A stretch of 64,000 nucleotides of DNA from Lophius americanus (Eukaryota; Chordata; Actinopteri; Lophiiformes; Lophiidae): contig JBBDHG010000057.1 in assembly GCA_037951165.1 (NCBI GenBank), forward strand, positions 10,690,001 through 10,754,000. Reading direction: 5' to 3'. Positions 23,283 through 34,254 of this stretch are shown piece after piece. The position numbers and the translations under genes are program-made. Each line of letters opens with the position of its first letter. Within the stretch, counting starts at the first letter, position 1. The notes beneath the pieces were generated by a model. It worked only from the letters and a program-made list of their open reading frames with translations, was not told the DNA's origin and made no database searches.

Positions 23283-23404
23283 TCATATGTTAAAGTGACA
23301 ATGGTGCATGAAAGTATCAAGTGTTAACTCAATGGAGTGACTTGTGCTTCAAGGTGCCCAACCCAAGTGATTGACTATGAATAGTGATTCACTTTCACAT
23401 TCAA

Positions 23405-23545
23405 AAGCTATGAACTGGCTATGAACTGGCGACTTATCCGATGTCTCCCCTTCTTTCCGTGCAGCATCAGCTGGGATTGGCTTTACCCTTCCATAACCCT
23501 GAACAGGAACATTGGTTAAAAAAATGAATGAATGGATGCATAAAT
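23405..23545 (+). repeat. 3' tail fragment of a fish SINE-like repeat
   Basis: ATGAACTGGCGACTTATCC, CATCAGCTGGGATTGGCTTT and CCCTGAACAGGAACATTGGT followed by ATGAATGAATGGATG match the usual GATGAACTGGCGACTTGTCC...CAGCTGGGATAGGCTCCA...CAGGATAAGCGG...ATGAATGAATG ending. The tRNA-like head is missing. Confidence 0.7.
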
Positions 23546-24714
23546 GACTTATAAGTATAATCCACATATATAATGTCATAGGATCTACCCAAAGCAATAT
23601 ACCAAGTGTTTCTGTAATGTCATGCTAGGCTGGTAGCAGAGTAAGTCGAGAAAAATTAAATGTTTGTGGATGAAATCCAACTGTTTAAATCATTCATGAT
23701 TTAAGTAGGACACTGATGTATCCTACTTTGGAAATATAACTGAGCTCAAATATGAATTATGAATAGTAGCTTGAGATGGAACTTTAATTCCAACTGCAAT
23801 ATGCTGGTTTAAATATTTACTCATCAAAATATTTCTATTTTCTTGCAATGAAATGAGAACGACTTGATTTCCTCGGATTCGTGGATGTTGGATAATGTCC
23901 TGGACTGACTCACCTCGCCTGTTTTTTTTCATCAAACCTCACATTCTTAACTGACAAGCATTCAGAAAGGGAGGTATAGTTATTAAGGCTTGACTATATA
24001 GCAAACCGCATATAGCAACTGTAGAACCTAGGGGAAAAAAATTAATTGGTTCCTGACGAAGCTCAAAAAAGCCAAATAACCTTATTACACTGTCAGAAAA
24101 ACAGAAAAATCGAAGATTACAAAATACTATATAAATATATTATTGGAACTCATATGGAAATCCACTAGTGCAATGGAAGTCAGGGTCAGGAATTAGTGTC
24201 GCTGCTGCATGGGTTGATTGCGGGCGACATAGTAGAGTTTTGACTACGATCAAGCGACCTACATGTTTTCACTGAAATGCAACCATTTAGTGATTTGTTA
24301 AACCACTACTACTATATATTGTACCCCACTGTATTTTGGAGTGCCTGTTAGGGTACTGATTACATCTTTAAGGTTAAATAATTGATCAATAGATAGATAA
24401 GATCGTTGCTAACTCATGAATATTTATCCCATATTACTAAAACCATTAATTATTTGGCTCGAGGCATCTCTGCTGCAACTGGAGCAGTAATAGCCTCCTG
24501 ATGTCAAGCTAAGAATGGAGCACCTTAGATGAGCTCTGCATGTGGTGTTTGGGGCCTTTACATGTCAGTAGTCATAGGAAATATAATCATAAAAATGGCA
24601 TTAACCGGCTAATGACAAAATTCAAAGCACTCATAACTACATGACTGTAGAAAATGAAGACCTCGCATTTCTCTTATGGAGGTGCAAAGGTTCATCATAA
24701 CCAAGTACGGATTT
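23546..24714. other. Unassigned spacer
   Basis: No gene. The block 23990-24130 (TATAGCAAACCGCATATAGC, GTAGAACCTAGGGG) has an unusual TATAGC doublet reminiscent of DNA-transposon ends, but I could not find a partner terminus. Confidence 0.3.
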
Positions 24715-25115
24715 GGATTATTTTTTCTTCTTTATTCTATCCCTCTCTCTGTCATTTTCATCCATCTCTTATTACTGTCTCTCTGCTTCTTACTTCCCTT
24801 TTCTCCACATCTCCATCTTCTCACTCCCTCTCTCTTTCTCTCTCTCTCTCATTCGCCTCTCTAGCTCTCTCCCTCTTTATCTCTCTCTTTCCCTCTCTTT
24901 TGACTCATTCCCCCTCCTATATCTACTACATATTTCCCTGACTGTCTCCTCTCTGTCCCTCTACCCTCCTCACCCTTCTCCAATCTCTTATCCCCTCTCT
25001 CTCCCCCTATAACTTCCAATCTTTCCCCCTTTGTGAGCGTGAGAGAACACACTGCCCCCTGATCTATTGTTCTCTTTTTTCACTCTTCTTATCGTTTTTT
25101 CTCTCCTATTGTGGA
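24715..25115 (+). repeat. Polypyrimidine (CT-rich) tract, about 400 bp
   Basis: The plus strand is almost entirely C and T, with (CT)n cores near 24827-24852 and many CCCTCTCT variants. Several overlapping open frames here are serine/leucine low-complexity artefacts of the composition. Confidence 0.9.
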
Positions 25116-25284
25116 TGTTTAAGATTCTCCATGTTAATTCTCTAACCCAGCATATAAACCCAGCGGCCTTACTGACATTGTTTGAGTTCCATGTTCGCTA
25201 AATAAAGTTGAAAATCAAAGTCTCCTTCTCTCCCCTTCTCCCTTTCTCTTCCTATCATTTGCATCTTGCTCGCTGCTGTCTTAC
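25116..25284. other. Spacer with pyrimidine-rich tail
   Basis: Contains a second CT-rich block at 25221-25256 leading into the repeat at 25285. Confidence 0.4.
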
Positions 25285-25560
25285 ATGCCCTCCATCTCCC
25301 CATCTCCACCTAGTCCTTGCACACCCATCAGCAGCGTCATTTATCAGGCTCAGCAGTGTCATCAGCCGCCAACACCAGTACCCAGAGTCCAAAGGGGGAT
25401 ATTCTCTGCTGTTACTCAGGGCAGAAACCAATCAATCTCAATCCAAAAATTTCTAATAGAGTCAATATCATACATCATCTATTCTTATAAATCATTCATC
25501 TTTCTTCATTTTCTGTCTTATTTGATTGAACTCTTGATCGGAATGGGGCAAACACTTATA
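25285..25560 (+). repeat. Member 1 of a 280-bp repeat pair
   Basis: Aligns in the same orientation with 45110-45395. Shared words are CCACCTAGTCCT, ATCAG-(G/T)TC--T(T/C)AT, CAGAGTC, TCCAAAGGGGGA(A)TATT, CAGGG(C/T)AGA, TCAATCTCAATC, TATAAAT-(A/T)TT and GATTGAACTC. In one frame both encode PSPPSP...GIF...QGR(N/D)-SISI. Whether the shared reading means an old coding origin is open; stops follow within 60 codons in this copy. Confidence 0.65.
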
Positions 25561-26584
25561 TCAAGGCTACAGTTGGTTCAGCTTGGCTCCTGTTAGGCAC
25601 ACGCAAGTGTAGAGCCTATCTCACCAATCCTGGATTCTTAACATTTGATGGGTTTACATTGACCCCTTTATTCCAAAGAAATATAGAATAAAAGCCTAAT
25701 AAAAGTGAAAATTCTCCATTTTAACACTCATTCCAAATAAGAATCCCCACTCGGAATGAAATTTCATTCCATTGCTCAAGGAAAGTCTCTCGGAATAACG
25801 GTTGGAAAAACAACTGCAGCATGTTTTGGACGGTATACTTCCCTGTCTGCGCATGCCCACACAGCGCAACTCACATGTAGCCGCCAACATTTAATTATCT
25901 AAACCACTGAGGAAAGTTTGTTTTTAATACAAACACAGAAAAAATTAATTCTACCAACAATTCCCAGAAAGACTGTCAAGATAACAAAGATGTAAGCTAA
26001 TTAAAAACCTGGTGTGTCAGACCTACCAATTTCACTTGTTTATTCAACAATTCATTAAGTAATTGAAAAGGAAGAAGGCCTTTATAAATGTTGTTAACCG
26101 TGTATGGATGTGTGGATCTGAGATTTCAGGAGAAAGTGTACGATGAGGAGTTTCTGCTTTTAAAGTTACTTTGGATGATGTTTATGTTAACGCAGCATCT
26201 CTGGTGAGTTTGCGACACAACATGGTCTCACTAACAACTTAATGTTATGTATTGCGTAATGATGTGATGTTAGTAATACCACTCTGAGGAACTAATAAAG
26301 GCTTTCTTCTCATCACATTTTCACTCCCTACGGGAGTAAGCCTGTGTTGTTATCAAACTATTTCCTAATTAAAAGCACCAAATAACATTAATAACTGCAC
26401 CGATCACAGATAAATCACCGTACTGTTGTTTGTTTTTCAATAATAAAATGGTCAAATCCTACCTTACCTGTAATAGCTGATACAACCATATTTTTCAAAT
26501 CTACACCTAAGATTGTTCTATCAATAGTTTCTACATGATTAAGACTAGCACTTAAGGACTCAGTGGCTGACCCTAAACTTAGGA
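25561..26584. other. Unassigned spacer
   Basis: No recognised element or gene. Confidence 0.35.
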
Positions 26585-26626
26585 ATGACTCACACCATCC
26601 AGATCAGTCTGGATGGTGTGAGTCAT
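26585..26626. repeat. Perfect 19-bp inverted repeat, 4-bp loop
   Basis: ATGACTCACACCATCCAGA (26585-26603), loop TCAG, then its exact reverse complement (26608-26626). The stem is about half GC in AT-rich surroundings. No terminator-like T run follows. No mature-miRNA-length stem is present (19 bp only), so I do not call an RNA gene. Confidence 0.95.
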
Positions 26627-26631
26627 GGTCC

Positions 26632-26962
26632 AACATCACTACTAGATTTCAGGTCTCTACTGGAAACGGAATCTCATTAGCTTTTCCAGACTAGACCCAA
26701 TTTTTATATTTTTCAATCTACAGTAGTTATGGCAACCATTTTTCATAAGAACTCACCCACTCCCCCTTTTTTTTTAACTGATACTGTTCTTAAAACTTAT
26801 CTGTTTTATCAGTCTCTCAATGTTTTCTTAGTCTGATTCTATGTCCATTCAAAGAACTGTTTAATTTTTCCTTAATTTGCAGTTTTATTTGATCTGTGAA
26901 GCAGCTTGGCCAAGTTTTTGTTGTACTTTATGTGTTGCAAGAATAAATTGACTTGACAATCT
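26632..26962 (+). repeat. L2-type LINE 3' UTR and tail
   Basis: A non-coding body followed by GATCTGTGAAGCAGCTTGGC, CTTTATGTGTTGCAAG and the tail AATAAATTGACTTGAC. This is the usual ending of fish L2 elements (GTGAAGCACTTTG-TCAA...ATAAATAAA-TTGACTTGAC). No coding part is visible upstream. Its end is directly followed by the leader of the L1-Tx1 element. Confidence 0.65.
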
Positions 26963-27155
26963 TTATTGGTCCCTAACTTCCTTCTCTCTCCCTCTTTCTC
27001 TCTCCCTCACCTCTCCTCTCATTGCATGCTGGGAGTTTGGGTGTGTGAGTGGGTGTGGAGTGTGTGGAGCTGCTGAGCTGGTTCAGAAAGTTAGGACTGC
27101 CCTTTTGCAGAATTAGTGACTAAAGCCTTGTTAAATTGTATCGTTTCTTTGCGGT
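26963..27155 (+). promoter_or_regulatory. Probable 5' leader of the L1-Tx1 LINE
   Basis: The sequence between the upstream L2 tail and ORF1 includes a CT-rich block (26978-27019) and a GT-rich block (27034-27070), then GTATCGTTTCTTTGCGGT immediately before the ORF1 ATG. Full-length LINEs carry an internal promoter in the 5' UTR; position and lack of other content make this the likely equivalent. Function is inferred from location only. Confidence 0.45.
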
Positions 27156-28402
27156 ATGGCTTCCCTCGGTAGAGAGGACTCGCCTCCTCTGTTAATTAGA
27201 CACGGGATCAGAGTGTTGGCAACTCCTCGGTACACCGTGGAGCAGGTTCTCCTGGCCTTGGGAGAACAGGTCGGTTTTGAAAGTGTCACTTACGGCTCTA
27301 GGATGAGTAAAGCCGTGGTGGCCTTTCTAAGAGAGGAGCGCTTGGTTAATGCGCTGATTGAGAGTGGGTTGGTGTTGGACGATCTGTTTGTTGGGGTCTC
27401 ATCATTGTATGTTCCCTCTACGAGGATTACCGTGGTCAGGTGTCCCCCCCGTTAATTCCAAATTAGTCATTAGAAAGGGAGTTAGCCCGCTACGGGAAGT
27501 TTGCCAGCAGATTTACAACCGTTCATCTTGGTTGTAAAGACCCTATACTGCACCACATCCAGTTGCTGCGGAGACAGGTGTTCATGTACCTGAACGATCC
27601 TGCACAAACGTTAGATGTCTCATTCAAAGTCAAGTATGAAGGTGGTTTCTACACTGTGTACCGTGTACAGTTAGAATGAGTGCTTTGAGTGTGATGATGT
27701 GGGTCATAAGCGCAACCTGCCCGCATAAAGAGCAAACTGCAGGCAGCAACGCAGGCGAGCAGCAGGCTGCAAGCAGAAACGCAGGTGAGCAGCAGGCTGC
27801 AAGCAGAAATGCAGGTGAGCAGCAGGCAGTAACACAGATGAGCAACGGGCTGCAGGCAGAAACGCAGGTGAGCAGCAGGCTGCAGGCAGAAACGCAGGTG
27901 AGCAGCAGGCTGCAGACAGCAGCATAGGTGAGCAGCAGGCTGCAGGCAGCAGCACAGGTTAACAGAATGCCTGTTAGTGCTGTCACCGGCATCCCCCAGG
28001 TGACACAGAGTGAAAACGTTGAGTTAAACACCGCCCAGCTCTGATAACTTCAACAACGAGATGGCAGGTGAATTGAGCGCTTTGAACGGTGAAAGAGAGG
28101 ATGAAGAAATGATGGGAGACAACTCTTTGTTACAATTCTCAGATATTGTGTAACAGGATGAACAACAGCAACAACTGTACTCACTACAGGAGGTTAATAA
28201 TTTCCTGCATGAAACGTACAGCAAGCAGTTTGTTGAGATAACAGACTTCTTTCCAAATGATCACCGGTTTATTAATTCGGTACTAAAAATAAGAAAAATG
28301 GCAGATTACGAACAGCTGAGCAACAAGAAAAAGTTTCGACTTAAGAAGATGCTGACTAAATTAGGAAAGAAAAAGCGAGGAAAAACTCCTCTAAATGTCT
28401 GA
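27156..28402 (+). pseudogene. L1-Tx1-type LINE ORF1 (nucleic-acid-binding protein), broken
   Basis: ORF1 proteins of Tx1-type LINEs bind the element RNA and carry zinc knuckles. ATG at 27156 opens 99 codons beginning 'MASLGREDSPPLLIRHGIRV' with 'YTVEQVLLALGEQVGF' and 'KAVVAFLREERLVNALIESG'. A shift at the C run around 27442-27449 brings a stop at 27453. The product continues in other frames. A zinc knuckle reads CFECDDVGHKR from 27681; its last cysteine (TGC at 27718) is now in the next frame, so the finger is split. A 10-residue repeat array follows (27735-27955). The C-terminus resumes as 'YSLQEVNNFLHETYSKQFVE' and a lysine-rich 'FRLKKMLTKLGKKKRG', ending with TGA at 28400. No intact protein can be made. 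Confidence 0.85.
27735..27955 (+). repeat. 30-bp tandem repeat inside LINE ORF1
   Basis: About seven units of GCAGGTGAGCAGCAGGCTGC plus A/G-AGCAGAAAC. In one frame they encode AGEQQAASRN decapeptides; after a shift at about 27835 the units read VSSRLQAETQ. Unit-to-unit differences are few, so expansion is more recent than most damage in the element or the array has been homogenised. Long frames on both strands here are products of the repeat. Confidence 0.9.
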
Positions 28403-28482
28403 ACAACAGGTGAAGCACTGAAGTTGGTTTTCTCTCGTGGAAAGGTCTCACTCTCCAGTTCTTCCTTCTGTTTTTTCTCTTC

Positions 28483-30167
28483 ATGGAGAGCCTAAGAGTA
28501 GGAACTTTAAATATCAACGGAGGGAGAGATGGGGAAAAACAAACAATTTTAACTGAGCTGAGCAGGAATAAGAGAATAGACGTATTTCTCTTGCAGGAAA
28601 CACACAGCTCCGTAGACAACAAGACGGAGTGGGCCAGGAGTTGAAAACGATAATTGTTTCTTAGCCATGGCACCAACCTCAGTGCAGGTGTAGCAGTTCT
28701 GTTTTCAGAACACCTGCACTTAACAAACGTCTCAGTTAGTGAAGTAAAACAGTGCAGGATTCAAGTTGTCAAAGCAACAATCAGAGAAATACCTTTTGTA
28801 TTCATTAACATGTATGCTAACAATTCTGGGACTGACCGCGTAAATCTATTTCAGAAATTAAACAATGAACTGAAAGAGTTCAACAGCAGCTCCGTGTTTG
28901 CAGTAGGAGGTGACTGGAACTCTACAACACATCCTTCACTTGACAGAAACACAGAAGAGCCTCACCCACCATCCCGTTTATCTAGTGTGGTTGCTGAAAT
29001 TGACCTTGTAGATGTTTGGAGGAAACTCCACACAGACATTAGACAATATACATGGGTCAATGCCACAGGAAGAAGGGTGAGTGCAGCCAAGCTAGATAGA
29101 TTATATGTCAACCAAACTTTTGATAATCGGTTAAGTCAGTCAACAGTTTCACCCGTTGGGTTCTCAGATCACCATCTAGTGACATCTCCTTACTATCACC
29201 ATCTCAGCGATACTCCTATTGGCACCACAACACACGACTAATCAAGGACAAAGCTTTCTGTCAGTTTTTCTCTGATTTTTGGGATCAGGTCTGAGGAAGA
29301 ATCAGTTTGAAAATCTCACACAATGGTAGGAAGTAGGGAAAACACAGATCAGAATTTTCTGCCAAGAATACACAAACCATACTACTAGAATGGAGAGAAA
29401 GTGTGTTGAAGAGCTAGAGAAGGAGATCAGGATTCTGGAGGAGGCTTTTATTACAGGAACAGAGACAAACAGCAGGACATGGCAGAGTAAAAGAAAAACT
29501 CTGATTAGTTTCCTGCCTGAGAAGGCAAGGGGTACGGTGATTAGAAGCCGCATCTCAGCTATTAAGGACTTAGACGCTCCAACTTCAGCTGTGATTCTGA
29601 ACGTGTGGCTGAGATCCTGGAAGGACTGCATCAGCGGGATGAAGCTCAGTCAGCATCTCTGGAGTCCACCATCTCCTTTGATAGAGACCTTGCTCACTGT
29701 TGTGCTCATAATATAAAATGATAGCAAAAGTTTTTTCAAATAGACTTAAGGACTATATTGATACGGTTGTACACAACAGTCAGACATTTTGTATTCCTGG
29801 ACGCACAATAATGGACAATCTGTTTTTAATGAAATACATCATTGATCTGTCCAGGTTTCAGGAGCTGGATGTGGGACTTCTATCAATCGTCCAGGAAAAA
29901 CTTTTGACAGAGTTGATCATTGTTATTTATCTAAAACTTGAGCAGGAAAAAGGCCTTTCATACAGCTATATCAAGTTGTGCCGAGCATGGAGCACAGGAA
30001 GTAGTTCTACTCGAGGAAGCTTCTTCAAGAAGATGGGCATGTTTTGTTTCTGTCTGGATGGTACTCAAGAATCATGTCTAATCATCCTGCCGAGGGCCTG
30101 CCTTGAAAGAAGCTTTCTAGTGGTAAAGGACGAAGACTTGATGAAGTTGGGGTACACAACTGATTGA
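28483..30167 (+). pseudogene. L1-Tx1-type LINE ORF2 (endonuclease-reverse transcriptase), broken
   Basis: ORF2 nicks target DNA and reverse-transcribes the element RNA. ATG at 28483 starts 'MESLRVGTLNINGGRDG' and reaches the metal-binding 'LLQETH'. In-frame stops at 28642 and 28651 follow, then 195 codons (28654-29241) remain open in the same frame, including 'NMYANNSG', GGDWN (residues 85-89), 'LDRLYV' and catalytic SDHHLV (171-176). The 29390-29716 frame gives the linker 'CVEELEKEIRILEEAFITGT'. About 65 codons of the early RT are deleted near 29695. The frame then resumes 'IAKVFSNRLKDYIDTVVHNS', 'QTFCIPGRTIMDNLF' and 'LDVGLLSI'. The motif-A aspartate region (DRVDH at about 29906) is in another frame, and the FADD box and everything beyond are missing. 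Dead, 3'-truncated or internally deleted copy. Confidence 0.87.
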
Positions 30168-31040
30168 AGGTCATAGTGGTCACCCCTAAATCCTCTGGGA
30201 TTGTAAGAGACAGTCCTAATATATAATTTATAGTGGAATTTACACAATGATTTCCCAATGATCCATTTTTATTACAGTATCTCGTTTTCTTTTTTTTCTT
30301 TCATAGTGCAACTTATCCCTGCTTTTCATCTTTTTTATAAACATAGCAGCATTTTCTTGTTTTTATTCCTCATATTATATTTCACTGTGTCTTGTGTTAA
30401 AATGCAACTTTCAGATTGTTCAAGTGCAGGTCTTCCTTGCTGGACTAAAATACTTGCAGTCCGGTGCAGTCTAAAATCCCTAAATCACAAATCTTACAAG
30501 CAGCCACTTAAGATAATGGGACACCGATTTAACACATGTTCCTAAATTGTTGCCTTTAGTTGATGTTTGATGAAATTTTCGATTCAACTCGGCACACCAT
30601 TATTTTACTGTGCCTCGGGAACAGTCCTGTGTTGAAGCCATAACTCAGACCACTGCTATTTCATTACAGTGAAACATAAAAGATTAGGGTTGTAAAGTTC
30701 AGGAAGGACATTAAAACGCCTCTTCTTTTACTTTTTCTAAAAAGCAATGAAAATGAGTTCATCAGTTTATTTTATAGTTACTTGAGATGGTAATCTGAGT
30801 GTGAGCTAGGGTTGGGAAATGTCCTCTTCGACTATGACTCACAGACATTCTTATAAAAAATGTGATCTGAAGTTCAGGTTTTGTTCTCAGGTTAACCCTT
30901 TGAGATGTATAATGCCTTGTATAATGAAAATGCATAATCTTGTTTCAAAGGGGGTCTTAACAAACTCCATTCATAAAAACATAAATGCAGTGAACATTTA
31001 ATCCAGACAACCAAATTAAGAGCAACAAAAAAGACAAATC
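30168..31040. other. Unassigned spacer
   Basis: AT-rich; no recognised element. May include remaining 3' UTR of the preceding LINE in its first bases. Confidence 0.35.
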
Positions 31041-31200
31041 AATTAATCAATCAATCTTTATTTATATAGCGCCAATTCAGAACAACAGTTGTCTATAGGT
31101 GCTTTCCAGGAAGAGCAAGTCTAGACCAAAATATTTATATAATTATAAAAAAACAGAACAAAACAAAAAGTAAAGAGAGAACAACAATAGATAGGACCAA
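31041..31200 (-). repeat. LINE 3' tail, minus strand
   Basis: AATCAATCAATCTTTATTTA then TATAGCGCC is the reverse complement of the usual GGCGCTATATAAATAAAGATTGATTGATT ending of fish L2-type LINEs or their SINE partners. It lies on the same strand as, and downstream of, the reverse-transcriptase relic at 31370-32600, so it may be that element's own 3' UTR. Confidence 0.6.
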
Positions 31201-31369
31201 AAGACCAAATACAATTAATGAGAAAAATAAATCAATAACAACCTTGGGATGGCCAAAAAAAATAGCGTTGGATCAGCAACAGAACTGAAAGACAAGATAA
31301 TACCAAGAAAGGATGAGAGAGAAACATATCAAACACAGTGACCAAAAATAGTGACAGTCTGAAAAAGTA

Positions 31370-32600
31370 AAATGTCTGTTTAAATTTACCACAGTATGAA
31401 ATGGATTGGAAGTTGACTGGTAAATTATTCCAGTCAGAAGGGATGTTATTGTTTTTACTTATTGAAGAAATAGTGGATCATAGTCTGGAACATGATAATT
31501 AGATGTAAATGTTACCAGACACTGTTGCAAGTAAGGAGGATAATTGCGTGGGATGCATTTACATATGAGTTGAAGTAAGATGGTCTGTTTTCTTACTTTT
31601 GAAGATGACCACTTAATTACCTCATACATTGTACAATGATGAGTTTGGAACGGACATCCAAGGACAAATCTGCACAGCTTATTGTATGCTGCGAAAAATG
31701 GAACAAGGTTGGATTTAGACGCATTTCAAATGTAAGCCGGGGATCGAGTCAAAGGGGTGCCGTCATTGTGGGTTATTACAAAAGATCCAGATTTGGTGTC
31801 AGTTTCTGACATGAATCACAGTATCATATCATAGTATATGTCTTTGATTAATTGAGCACAAAGTTGTTTTGTTTAAGACAGTTTTGTAAGATTCTGTAAT
31901 CCAATTGGAGAGATGCCTTCATCTGTGATAAATCAAGTTTAGATGTGTAAATGAGTGTATCATCTGCATAGAGTTGAGGACAGCAGTTATTGAACATATT
32001 TGGCAAATTGTTCATAAACATAGAGAAAATGTTATATTATGCAGTACAAATCCCTTTTTCTGTTGTGAAGTTATGCAGTAAACTGCCCTTGGAGAGCGAC
32101 TGAATGGAGTTGTTCTAGCAAGTTAATGATTGAGAAGTTCAAAAGCTGATCTGGGATCATATTGCACCTGGGATCATACCTTTATCTGGCAAAGAGCAGA
32201 TAATTGGTCAGTTTTAGCAGTGCAGTAGAAATAGAATGATTAGGTATGAAGCCAGATTGAACAGAAGCCTTTAGTTGTTTAAGTCCAGTGCGTCACCTCC
32301 TTTATGGATTGGAGGATGTGTGCACATAGTTGGTATCTCGCATATGGACAGCAAAAGGCTGAGTAATTCAGCTAGTGGATAGGCGTCATATGATAGGCTA
32401 ATTTATTAAAACTATTTTGTATACCATCAGGTCCTAAACTGTTGTTCACGCTGAGTTCATAAATAGCAATCTGATCTTCAGGAGAATACATTTTTCTTAA
32501 AGAAAAATGTGCTGATGTGAGATGGAAAATTTCTGACAAAATAATTATGTTGATAGGAACCAAATTATAAGTGCTTGGGCAACAATGGGTCATGTTTTAT
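31370..32600 (-). pseudogene. L2/CR1-type LINE, reverse transcriptase relic, minus strand
   Basis: The minus-strand frame from 32593 reads '...SPEDQIAIYELSVNNSLGPDGIQNSF', the early RT 'K--GPDGI' block. Shifted frames then give 'GFIPNHSISTA'-like pieces and, at about 32020-31950, 'FINNLPN...LYADDTLIYTSK' with both catalytic aspartates intact in the YADD box. The C-terminal region reads 'YNKLCRFVLGCPFQTHHCTM', 'YEVIKWSSSKVRKQTILLQL' and 'CIPRNYPPYLQQ'. Frameshifts and stops are numerous. The order of domains is preserved with modest deletions, so this is one of the longer LINE relics here. Confidence 0.8.
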
Positions 32601-34254
32601 TACACTATCTAATTGTCCTATATTAATAGAATGTTTGTCTGATGAATCTATCTACGCTATTTTTGTTTTCATGTAAATATGCAGTATTATATCGAATATA
32701 TCTATATTGCTGCATTCAGTATTCAGTTACGCAAATATATCCATATTATGTGGTTTGTGTGGTTGAAACAATAAAATTATATATGGAAGAAATGCTGGAT
32801 GGCAAGCTACTACTTTAGCTGGTAACCCCTTTGGTAAGAGGTGACCCAAGCTCCAGAAAAATTGTGGTTCCGGTATCAAACCGGTGTACGCTTGTCGCAT
32901 AGACTGGTGAGAATCCGTTCTTTGATCTTTTTTCTTTTAGTTAGAAGCTTGATGCGATTTTGTTTATCGAAACTCTGCCTTAGGGAGAATTAGTGTTTAT
33001 GGTTGAAGACGGGGCACACTAATGCCTGATTCAGACTATACAATAACAGTCTGATTTTATAAGAATAAGGTTCTTGAACAACAAATTCCATCCGTCAGTC
33101 AACATATGATGACTGGATCTTGAAAGATAACATAATCAACAGACAAAAAAGTGTCACTCTAGTACACCAGCTGCAAAAGTCTGGCATGTTACAGTTTTTC
33201 AAATCCGTCCCAATCTGTTCCGAAGTTCCGGAGTGAACACAGACATGGCAATGAAGAGACTCCGAGATAATGCAGATAATGCAATGATAAAGAAAGGTTT
33301 GTTGAAATGTTGCAACAATACCAACACCTTTTCAAGGTTTCACTGAAGTAATATACAGATAAGAATAATGAAAGGTTCATGTTGGCCGAAGCACAGAATG
33401 CTTCTGTAGCCATCATTGACCCGCCTCCTCATCGACGTCACATCCCCTTATGTGAGTGAATTGTCATGATCAAACTTGTAGTGTTGCCAGACTTCAGACA
33501 TAGATGTGATGATTTTATGACAGTGTGATCACCTGATCCGACAGGCTGAATATTGAAAGACCACTGTTTAAAAACTCTTGTGTTGTCTGGACCAGACATA
33601 AAAAAAAAGTAGAACAGCAGATGGAGGACACAGCTCGGAGAGCTTGGGAGGGCCCACCATAAATGTAATATACGAGCAGAGAATAGCTGGAATAGAGAGG
33701 GACAACAATGGGAGCACTGCCTCTTGATGACATCATGGGGCATGTCAGTTGCCAGTAGTAAGTGAAAGATGGGTCCACGGGTGGAGATAACACCAGTTGG
33801 GCATGAGGGCCAAAATTTGGGTAAAACATATTTTATTAGAAACATGACTGGATCTTATATTGTAGACATTTTATTAAACACAATTTTAAGGTTCTTGATG
33901 CTTGCACCACCATGCAAATGCAGAGCAGCATTTAAATAAGTAACAGCGCAGAAATACCTGACCATCTTTATCATAAAGAATTCCTTGGATTGCTGCTGCT
34001 AATGACACTACGCATTAAAAATTAACCAGTGTAACAACCTTGGCTGGTAATTGGGTTGTGTAATTTTATATTTTGCATAACTTTTAACAAACCTAGCATT
34101 AAGAGGGCCTAGCAAAAAGTCATTTAACCTATGTAGTAACATAACTACAGTGTTGTGCTAGTTCCATCTAAGTGGTATTTTTATAAATTCAACATAAAAC
34201 AGACGGCAGACAACCCAATTAAACACAAAATACAAAATGTAAACCATGACTAAA
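32601..34254. other. Unassigned spacer
   Basis: No recognised element. The 135-codon minus frame at 33438-33845, with a 104-codon companion in another frame, has no motif and no frame-specific bias visible to me; left uncalled. Confidence 0.3.

Noticed and set aside
24654..25012. Overlapping 62-99 codon Ser/Leu-rich frames
   Set aside because: Artefacts of the polypyrimidine tract; all plus frames are open because C/T-only codons contain no stops.
26585..26626. Transcription terminator or microRNA precursor
   Set aside because: Stem too short for a typical precursor, and no U-tract termination context relevant to a eukaryotic gene.
27735..27955. CRISPR-like array
   Set aside because: Units are contiguous without unique spacers and lie in a LINE reading frame.
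27630..28031. 133-codon minus-strand Cys/Leu-rich frame
   Set aside because: Pure by-product of the 30-bp tandem array in LINE ORF1 read on the opposite strand.
33438..33845. 135-codon minus-strand open frame with a 104-codon companion
   Set aside because: No motif, no signal peptide logic, two overlapping open frames of similar quality; looks like chance.
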